Positions 1-4,844 of a DNA stretch of 7,639 nt are shown piece after piece (positions within the stretch are counted from its first letter, which is position 1; each line of letters starts with the position of its first letter). The notes below the pieces were generated by a model, which made no database searches, had not been told where the DNA came from, and saw only the letters and a program-made list of their open reading frames with translations. Both the position numbers and the translations under genes were made by a program. The stretch comes from Robiginitomaculum sp. (lineage in GTDB: Bacteria; Pseudomonadota; Alphaproteobacteria; Caulobacterales; Maricaulaceae): contig JALSHM010000467.1 of the NCBI GenBank assembly GCA_026982235.1, positions 1 through 7,639 on the forward strand, written 5' to 3'.

Positions 1-674
1 TTTCGGCCTTTGGCGGTATTGTGGCTCTGAACGGTAAGCTCGACGTGAAAACCGCCAAAGCCATCACCAAAGTATTCACCGAAGTTGTCATCGCACCGGA
101 CGCGGACGCGGATGCGCTGGCGATACTAGCCAAAAAGAAAAATGTGCGCGTCTTGATTACGGGTGGTCTGCCAGACCCGCGCGCGCCTGCATTCACTATG
201 CGCAATGTGGCGGGCGGATTTCTCTTGCAAGACCGCGACAATGGTCGTGTGGGCAAATCTGATTTAAAAGTCGTCACCAAACGCCAACCAACAGATGCTG
301 AAATGTCTGATATGCTATTTGCCTGGCGGGTAGCGAAACATGTCAAATCCAATGCCATTATATATGTTAAAGACGGTGCGACTGCTGGCATAGGCGCCGG
401 CCAAATGAGCCGCATTGACAGTGCGCGTATCGCCGCGCGCAAGGCCAAAGACGCGCAAAAAGCCGCAGGATGGATTGACCCTCGCACCAAGGGTTGCGTC
501 TGCGCATCGGACGCATTTTTCCCGTTCGCAGACGGTCTCCTCCACGCCGCCAAAGCAGGCGCCACAGCCGTAATTCAACCCGGCGGTTCAATCCGCGACG
601 ATGAGGTTATCGCCGCCGCAGATGAAGCGGGCTTGGCCATGGTGTTTACAGGCATGCGGCATTTTCGGCATTGA
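1..674 (+). CDS. purH: PurH, C-terminal part (AICAR transformylase domain), 5' end outside window
   Basis: Bifunctional purine synthesis enzyme. Its C-terminal domain formylates AICAR with 10-formyltetrahydrofolate, and the missing N-terminal domain closes the ring to IMP; it is cytosolic. The reading frame is already open at base 3, and its first residues are SAFGGIVALNGKLD, which match the conserved transformylase segment SAFGGI(I/V)A.N. The GTG at base 21 is therefore an internal valine codon, not a start. Other family blocks visible in the 223 residues present are SNAIIYVKD, GIGAGQMSRIDSARIA, ASDAFFPFADG, IQPGGSIRDDEVIAAADE and the very C-terminal MRHFRH. The last of these is the usual exact end of PurH, so the 3' end is intact. 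The neighbour downstream (a membrane acyltransferase) has no obvious functional link to purine synthesis. Identification is by recalled family motifs and is very secure. Confidence 0.97.
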   Translation, partial: SAFGGIVALNGKLDVKTAKAITKVFTEVVIAPDADADALAILAKKKNVRVLITGGLPDPRAPAFTMRNVAGGFLLQDRDNGRVGKSDLKVVTKRQPTDAEMSDMLFAWRVAKHVKSNAIIYVKDGATAGIGAGQMSRIDSARIAARKAKDAQKAAGWIDPRTKGCVCASDAFFPFADGLLHAAKAGATAVIQPGGSIRDDEVIAAADEAGLAMVFTGMRHFRH

Positions 675-771
675 ACGACCACTAGATGGTTCCGGATATT
701 TTACCGGGGCGTTAGGGTTTGTGAATAATTGCCACAGTCCTTAAAATTAGCAATTTATTGTTTCTTTTCGT

Positions 772-807
772 GTAGCTTCTTAACAAGCTGTTTGTTTTAT
801 TGTTTTG
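772..807 (+). terminator. Weak hairpin followed by T-rich tract (possible purH terminator)
   Basis: The arms AGCTT (774-778) and AAGCT (785-789) form a 5-bp stem around a 6-base loop, with two possible G-T pairs outside it. A T-rich tract, interrupted by single G and A bases, runs over 791-807. The position, about 100 bases after the purH stop, would suit a terminator. The stem is short and AT-rich and the U-run is broken, so this is a weak candidate only. Confidence 0.25.
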
Positions 808-855
808 ATTATATGGCCTGCAGATTTTAGGCGGGTTATTCTGTTCACAATACTG

Positions 856-873
856 CTGAAGTTGACTGAAGTT
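856..873 (+). repeat. Tandem 8-base direct repeat CTGAAGTT, 10-base period
   Basis: CTGAAGTT occurs at 856-863 and again at 866-873, separated by GA. The two copies start exactly 10 bases apart, about one helical turn, and end 13 bases before the preferred acyltransferase start codon. Spacing of this kind can mark a two-site operator, but the repeat is short and could be chance. The repeat itself is certain; any role is inference. Confidence 0.4.
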
Positions 874-886
874 AGGTGTGGAGACA

Positions 887-1912
887 ATGGTAAGAAATTA
901 CAGACTAGATAACATTAAAATTCTCATGGTGTTTTTTGTTGTCTTTGGGCATCTAATCGAGCCTTTGATTCTTCAAAATCAAATTATAAAAACAATATGG
1001 GTGTGGATATATACATTTCATATGCCTGTTTTTGTCATGGTAGCAGGAATGCTTAGCAAAGCTGAATACGGGCACGACTTTTTACTAAAACAGACAAAAA
1101 CAATATTTGTGCCGTTTGTAATATTTACGATTGGTTATGAAGTTTTTCATTTATTATTAAACGGTACAATAAGTAATTATGGCATAAATTTCCAACCATA
1201 TTGGATTTTGTGGTTTTTGTTTAGCCTGTTCGTTTGGCGACTGACATTGCCTCTGGTCTTAAAATTTCGGCATCCAATTGTTATTGCAATATTCATATCC
1301 CTTCTCGCGGGATATATAGATCCAATAGGCAGAACTATGGGGATTTCAAGAACTTTGTATTTTTTCCCGTTTTTTATTTTTGGGCACATTATATTGCCGA
1401 AATTCCTTGTTTTTATCGAAAATATAACTTTACCCAAATATTTGTTCAGATGCTTGTTATGGTGTGGGCTGGCCATAAGTATGGTGGCGGTGCTGAATTT
1501 ACAAAGTTTTTCCCATAAATGGGTGTTGGGAAGCCATGCTTATATATTTGTCGGAAGCGATGTTTGGTACGTGGGTGTGTATCGTTTAGGTTTGTATGGA
1601 TTGTCTTTTTTTGTATCTCTAATCGTCATAGGGTTAATCCCCTACAGAAAACTCCGCCTTACCTCCAAGGGAAAAAATTCGTTATATATTTATCTATGGC
1701 ATGGTTTCGTCGTTAAGGCGCTTATTGCTGTTGGGTTGATGAATGTGATTGGGGCATTGCCTACTTATGTATCTTTGTTGGTGTTATTTCTGATGTCTAT
1801 AGGTTTGACGTTCATTTTATCATTAAATTTTCTAGGCGCTCTAACAGAGCAATATTTATTTAATCCGATAAGGAATAATTTGCCAAAAGGCATTGTCAGA
1901 GAAACTTTGTGA
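887..1912 (+). CDS. Acyltransferase family 3 integral membrane protein (O-acetyltransferase-like)
   Basis: Predicted 341-residue inner-membrane acyltransferase of the type that O-acetylates sugars of surface polysaccharides; the actual substrate cannot be told from sequence. It begins with the typical RLDNIKILMVFFVVFGHLIEP block (His22), followed by FHMPVFVMVAGM (His45), WFLFSLFVWRL near 109-119, PFFIFGH (161-167) and KGKNSLYIYLWHGF (261-274, His272). About ten hydrophobic segments are visible, roughly at 10-28, 37-57, 72-92, 105-124, 129-146, 157-172, 186-204, 236-252, 266-287 and 293-315. I prefer ATG 887 to GTG 878, since 887 has AGGTGTGGAG just upstream while 878 leaves a Shine-Dalgarno only one base away. 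The gene is clearly richer in A+T than its neighbours, with many ATA, TTA, TTT and AAA codons, which suggests horizontal acquisition. It appears to be a single-gene insertion between two conserved housekeeping loci. Family assignment is firm; function is open. Confidence 0.88.
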   Translation: MVRNYRLDNIKILMVFFVVFGHLIEPLILQNQIIKTIWVWIYTFHMPVFVMVAGMLSKAEYGHDFLLKQTKTIFVPFVIFTIGYEVFHLLLNGTISNYGINFQPYWILWFLFSLFVWRLTLPLVLKFRHPIVIAIFISLLAGYIDPIGRTMGISRTLYFFPFFIFGHIILPKFLVFIENITLPKYLFRCLLWCGLAISMVAVLNLQSFSHKWVLGSHAYIFVGSDVWYVGVYRLGLYGLSFFVSLIVIGLIPYRKLRLTSKGKNSLYIYLWHGFVVKALIAVGLMNVIGALPTYVSLLVLFLMSIGLTFILSLNFLGALTEQYLFNPIRNNLPKGIVRETL

Positions 1913-1965
1913 AAATACCAGTTCACAGTTGATTGCTGGCTATAAAGTGGATGTTGTTTTAACAT

Positions 1966-1994
1966 TTGACAGCGCCAATTCTCCCCCTTATAAG
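1966..1994 (+). promoter_or_regulatory. Strong sigma-70 type promoter for the ffh unit
   Basis: TTGACA at 1966-1971 (perfect -35) is followed after exactly 17 bases by TATAAG at 1989-1994 (five of six -10 positions). The spacer contains a C-run. Transcription should begin near 2000-2002, giving a leader of roughly 143 bases before the ffh start. This is the best promoter in the window, as expected for an essential, highly expressed unit. It could instead serve a small RNA ending near 2121. Confidence 0.75.
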
Positions 1995-2084
1995 CCGCGC
2001 AATCCTATGCGCAATGAACTTGCGCTCTGACTTATGCGACCCCATGCTTTCCCTTTTGCGGGTATGGACGATATAAGCAGGGTC

Positions 2085-2121
2085 CTCCGGTCGACATTAT
2101 CTGTCCACCGGGGTCATTTTT
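2085..2121 (+). terminator. Terminator-like hairpin within the ffh leader
   Basis: The 11-position stem at 2085-2095/2103-2113 is GC-rich, with one C-C mismatch and one T-G pair, around a 7-base loop. TTTTT lies at 2117-2121, but three bases (TCA) separate stem and U-run, so termination would be partial at best. If GACCCC (2038-2043) pairs with GGGGTC (2110-2115) instead, the helix ends one base before the U-run. It may end a small RNA or act as an attenuator before ffh. Confidence 0.35.
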
Positions 2122-2132
2122 GTATGGGAAAA

Positions 2133-2137
2133 CGGAG
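2133..2137 (+). promoter_or_regulatory. Ribosome-binding site of ffh
   Basis: CGGAG lies 6 bases before ATG 2144 and fixes the ffh start. It is noteworthy because the same five bases are complementary to CTCCG at 2085-2089 in the left arm of the upstream hairpin, so it could be masked if that hairpin opens. Confidence 0.7.
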
Positions 2138-2143
2138 TAATAC

Positions 2144-3706
2144 ATGTTTGAAGCTTTAAGCGACCGTCTCGGCGGTGTATTCGATTCATTAACCGGACGC
2201 GGCGCCCTTTCTGAGAAGGATGTCAGTTCCGCCATGCGCGAAATTCGCATTGCCTTGCTCGAGGCCGATGTGGCCTTGCCTGTTGTCAAAGATTTTATTG
2301 CGCGAATGAAGCAAGAAGCGGTTGGCGAGAAGGTTATTCGCGCCGTTAAGCCCGGCGAGCAAATCATCAAAATTGTCCATGACGGTCTGGTGGACATGCT
2401 CGGTGGTAGGGCGGCAGAAGGTGAAGAAGCTCCTGCGTCTTCACATCTGAATTTAAAAACAAAACCGCCAGCCTTTATTCTAATGGCAGGCCTGCAAGGT
2501 TCCGGTAAGACCACGACATCTGGTAAGCTCGGATTGTTCTTGCGCACCAAGGCCAAGAAAAAGGTATTGCTTGCCTCTTTGGATACGCGCCGCCCGGCGG
2601 CTATGGAACAACTTGGTATTTTAGCGAAGCAAGCAGGCGTTGGCTTTTTGCCAATCGTCAAAGGTGAGGATGTAATCCAGATCACCAAGCGGGCGCTGAG
2701 CGAGGGCAAGCTCGGCGGATATGATGTTGTGTTCCTCGATACGGCTGGCCGAACCACGCTCGACGACGAATTGATGGACGAAGTGGCCAGTGTTGCAGAA
2801 CTGACGAAACCCGTTGAAACCCTCCTCATCGCCGATGCGCTCACCGGGCAAGATGCGGTGGAGACAGCGCGACGCTTTAATGAACGCTTGCCGCTTACGG
2901 GTCTCATCCTAACACGAATTGACGGCGATGGTCGCGGTGGTGCGGCACTGTCAATGCGGGCAGTTACAGGCTTGCCGATTAAATTTCTAGGTACGGGCGA
3001 AAAGCTCGACGGATTGGAAGTCTTTGATGCCGAACGCATTGCCGGGCGTATTCTCGGGCAAGGCGATATTGTTGCTTTGGTGGAAAAAGCTGCAGATATA
3101 ATTGACGAAAAAGAGGCTGCTAAGCTCCAGAAGAAAATGGAGAAGGGTAAGTTTGATTTGGATGACCTTGCCAAACAGCTTGGCCAGATTAACAAAATGG
3201 GCGGCATGGGCGGCTTGATGAAATTGATGCCGGGCATGGGTAAAATGCGCAAGGCCGTCGACCAAATGGGTGGGGTGGATAATAAGCTTTTAGCGCGCCA
3301 GCAAGCAATCATTTTTTCCATGACCCCCTATGAACGCGCCCACCCTAAATTGATCAAAGCATCGCGCAAGAAACGCATTGCCGCTGGTTCCGGCATGACG
3401 GTTGCGGATGTGAACAAGCTTCTGAAAATGCACCGGGGCATGTCCGATATGATGAAGAAAATGGGTAAAGGCGGCATGCGCGGTATGATGAACGCTATGG
3501 GCGGCGGCGGCATGTCGGGAATGCCAAAAGGGGACATGGGCGGCGGCATGCCAGATATGGATCCGAAAATGCTCGAAGATATGCAGAAAAAAATGGGCGG
3601 CGGAATCCCTAAAGGATTGCCCGGTCTCGGAAAAGCAATGGGCGGCAAAGGTCTGCCCGGCTTAGGTGGTGGCTTACCCGGTCTGGGTGGCCCGAAGAAG
3701 AAATAA
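2144..3706 (+). CDS. ffh: Ffh, signal recognition particle GTPase (SRP54 homologue)
   Basis: Binds SRP RNA and signal sequences of nascent membrane and secreted proteins, and docks with FtsY to deliver ribosomes to the membrane. The 520 residues show the N-terminal helical bundle (about 1-90), then the GTPase domain with G1 GLQGSGKTTTSGK (116-128), DTRRPAA (147-153), DTAGR (199-203), TRID (257-260) and GTGEK (283-287). The Met-rich M domain follows (about 330-440), with the RNA-binding SRKKRIAAGSG (407-417). DTRRPAA and TRID, in place of the more usual DxYRPAA and TKxD, are the form I associate with alphaproteobacterial Ffh. The tail after about 440 is Gly/Met-rich and low in complexity; LPGLG occurs three times (492-496, 504-508, 511-515), ahead of a final PKKK. 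That makes it longer than the roughly 450-residue E. coli protein. It has a strong promoter, an unusual leader and rpsP 43 bases downstream. No SRP RNA gene is in the window. Confidence 0.98.
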   Translation: MFEALSDRLGGVFDSLTGRGALSEKDVSSAMREIRIALLEADVALPVVKDFIARMKQEAVGEKVIRAVKPGEQIIKIVHDGLVDMLGGRAAEGEEAPASSHLNLKTKPPAFILMAGLQGSGKTTTSGKLGLFLRTKAKKKVLLASLDTRRPAAMEQLGILAKQAGVGFLPIVKGEDVIQITKRALSEGKLGGYDVVFLDTAGRTTLDDELMDEVASVAELTKPVETLLIADALTGQDAVETARRFNERLPLTGLILTRIDGDGRGGAALSMRAVTGLPIKFLGTGEKLDGLEVFDAERIAGRILGQGDIVALVEKAADIIDEKEAAKLQKKMEKGKFDLDDLAKQLGQINKMGGMGGLMKLMPGMGKMRKAVDQMGGVDNKLLARQQAIIFSMTPYERAHPKLIKASRKKRIAAGSGMTVADVNKLLKMHRGMSDMMKKMGKGGMRGMMNAMGGGGMSGMPKGDMGGGMPDMDPKMLEDMQKKMGGGIPKGLPGLGKAMGGKGLPGLGGGLPGLGGPKKK

Positions 3707-3749
3707 GTAGAATAGACATTAACTGATAAACAAACCAAAGGAAAATATC

Positions 3750-4241
3750 ATGGCACTTAAAATCAGACTGGCCCGTCACGGGTCTAAAAAACGTCCCTAT
3801 TACCGCGTTGTTGTGGCCGATGCCCGCGCGCCGCGTGATGGCCGTTACATTGAGCGAATTGGCTCATATAATCCACTTCTCGCGAAAACCGATGAAAATC
3901 GTGTCATTATTGATGCGGACAAAGCCAAAGCTTGGCTGGCCAAAGGTGCCCGTCCTACAGAACGTGTCGCCCGTTTCCTCGGTGCTGCTGGTCTGTGGGA
4001 ATGGAAGCCTGGTAATAATCCGATTAAGGGTAAGCCTGGCGCTAAAGCTCTAGAATTGATTGAAGCCCGCAAAGAAAAAGAAGAAGCTCGCAAACAGGCC
4101 GAAATTGAAGCCAAGGAAGCTGCGAAAGAAGCTGAAGCTGCGGCTAAAGCTGCTGTTGCGGAAGCTGAAAAGGCCGCTGCCGCAGAAGCTAAAGAAGATG
4201 CACCTGAAGCGTCTGCTGCGGAAGAGAAATCAGAAAGCTAA
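3750..4241 (+). CDS. rpsP: 30S ribosomal protein S16 with long C-terminal extension
   Basis: Small-subunit assembly protein that binds 16S rRNA. The core, about residues 1-85, is typical: MALKIRLARHGSKKRPYYRV at the start, then ADARAPRDGRYIERIGSYNP and GARPTERVARFL. Residues from about 100 to 160 are a highly charged Ala/Glu/Lys-rich stretch, likely a long helix or coiled coil. This brings the protein to 163 residues against about 82 in E. coli; tails of this type are known in alphaproteobacterial S16. ATG 3750 is preceded by AAAGGAAAA (3737-3745), and no other start fits. The gene lies 43 bases after ffh on the same strand with no clear promoter between them, so co-transcription is likely. 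The usual followers rimM, trmD and rplS are missing, and a terminator lies 35 bases after the stop. Confidence 0.97.
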   Translation: MALKIRLARHGSKKRPYYRVVVADARAPRDGRYIERIGSYNPLLAKTDENRVIIDADKAKAWLAKGARPTERVARFLGAAGLWEWKPGNNPIKGKPGAKALELIEARKEKEEARKQAEIEAKEAAKEAEAAAKAAVAEAEKAAAAEAKEDAPEASAAEEKSES

Positions 4242-4276
4242 AACGGCTATAGATTTAAAAATTATTTGAATTATTG

Positions 4277-4304
4277 ACGGGTAGGAGAAATCCTGCCCGT
4301 TTTT
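4277..4304 (+). terminator. Intrinsic terminator of the ffh-rpsP unit
   Basis: ACGGGTAGGA (4277-4286) pairs with TCCTGCCCGT (4291-4300) in a 10-bp stem with a single T-G pair, around a GAAA tetraloop (4287-4290). TTTT follows at 4301-4304. This is a textbook rho-independent terminator for rpsP. The opposing phosphatase gene's stop codon overlaps the U-run. On that strand the hairpin has no direct U-run, so it should work mainly in the plus direction. Confidence 0.92.
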
Positions 4305-4800
4305 ATGTGCGGCGTTCAAAATCGCGCGGTAATAATAATTCGACCAAGCGCCAACTTTCTCGCTCTAGCCAATCCGTCTTCGTGCGCGTGCGCCTGAAAA
4401 TGGCACAAGCTCCCGTTGGCATACGGCGGGATAGACCTGAAAAATGAAACAACAAGTCTTCCCAGCCCGGATTATGCCCGAGCAACATCAATATGCCGTC
4501 CGGTTCACCTTGCTCGGCACACACATACAAGACTTGATTGGCCGAAGCATGATAGAAACTAGAATGCCATCTCGGTTCGATATTGGTATCTGCAAAAGTT
4601 CGGGCGAAAGTCTCGCGGGTTCGGGCGCTATCAGATGACCAAACAATATCTGGCACTAAGCCTTTGGCGCGTAGAACCCCGCCAATATCTCGGGCTGCGC
4701 GCCGCCCCCTATCATTGAGAGGCCTTTCATGATCCGTTAGTCCTTCATGGTGCCAAGAGGATTTTGCGTGCCGCATCAAAAGTAAGTGTTGGGTTGTCAT
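4303..4800 (-). CDS. SixA-like histidine phosphatase family protein
   Basis: Small cytosolic phosphatase of the histidine phosphatase (phosphoglycerate mutase-like) superfamily, 165 residues from the ATG at 4800. Near the start it has LLLMRHAKSSW, with the catalytic Arg10-His11 pair, then LNDRGRRAA (28-36), SSDSARTRET (55-64, catalytic Arg60) and LLGHNPG (106-112, second catalytic His109). RHAKSSW marks the SixA-like subgroup, often annotated as phosphohistidine phosphatase. Its real substrate is unknown, and I do not claim it is orthologous to E. coli sixA. A longer start (TTG at 4833) would add 11 residues before the conserved core and is unlikely. No good Shine-Dalgarno precedes ATG 4800, so the start and translation mode are uncertain. 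It converges on rpsP, with its stop inside the rpsP terminator, and diverges from the helicase gene. Confidence 0.9.
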   Translation of the reverse strand: MTTQHLLLMRHAKSSWHHEGLTDHERPLNDRGRRAARDIGGVLRAKGLVPDIVWSSDSARTRETFARTFADTNIEPRWHSSFYHASANQVLYVCAEQGEPDGILMLLGHNPGWEDLLFHFSGLSRRMPTGACAIFRRTRTKTDWLERESWRLVELLLPRDFERRT

Positions 4801-4805
4801 GGAGG

Positions 4806-4811
4806 TATGAT
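4806..4811 (+). promoter_or_regulatory. Possible -10 element for the helicase gene
   Basis: TATGAT (4806-4811) matches five of six -10 positions and would place the transcription start about 27 bases before ATG 4845. No good -35 lies 16-18 bases upstream; TTGTCA at 4794-4799 is too close. The element sits in the 44-base gap between two divergent start codons. Low confidence. Confidence 0.25.
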
Positions 4812-4844
4812 AGCGGATACAAAGGGAAGACAAAAGATAAAACT

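Larger units (their letters stand above)
2001..2143 (+). promoter_or_regulatory. Structured leader RNA upstream of ffh (or independent small RNA)
   Basis: Three hairpins follow the predicted transcription start. SL1 pairs GCGCAA (2009-2014) with TTGCGC (2020-2025) around TGAAC. SL2 pairs GACCC (2038-2042) and TGCTT (2045-2049), with a CA bulge between, to AAGCA (2075-2079) and GGGTC (2080-2084). SL2 encloses a small CCC/GGG hairpin at 2051-2062. SL3 pairs 2085-2095 with 2103-2113, with one mismatch. Two alternatives compete with this fold. GACCCC (2038-2043) is perfectly complementary to GGGGTC (2110-2115), and CTCCG (2085-2089) to the Shine-Dalgarno CGGAG (2133-2137). No conserved signal recognition particle RNA core (GGAAGGAAGCAGCC type) is present, and I recognise no riboswitch class. 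The pairings are seen directly; regulation is inference. Confidence 0.45.

Noticed and set aside
689..710. Hairpin GTTCCGG/CCGGGGC just after purH as its terminator
   Set aside because: Two of seven pairs are G-T, the loop is eight bases and no U-run follows.
1903..1930. Stem-loop at the acyltransferase stop codon (AACT-TT-GTGAA with TTCAC-AGTT)
   Set aside because: Pairing is real but has a bulge and no U-run follows, so it is not an intrinsic terminator; could at most stabilise the mRNA end.
2014..2076. Small open frame of 20 codons (ATG 2014 to TAA) in the ffh leader, a possible leader peptide
   Set aside because: No Shine-Dalgarno precedes it and it starts inside hairpin SL1; no run of a regulatory amino acid. 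Not supported without ribosome profiling.
2001..2121. Signal recognition particle (4.5S) RNA gene next to ffh
   Set aside because: The conserved core GGAAGGAAGCAGCC-type motif is absent on both strands of this interval.
2032..3321. Long minus-strand open frame (429 codons) across ffh
   Set aside because: It is antisense to a certain ffh gene, rich in Ser/Pro/Arg as mirror frames are, and shows no family motif; a codon-bias shadow.
4060..4269. Second plus-strand frame rich in Lys and Leu over the rpsP tail
   Set aside because: Frame-shifted reading of the GAA/GCT/AAA repeats coding for the S16 extension.
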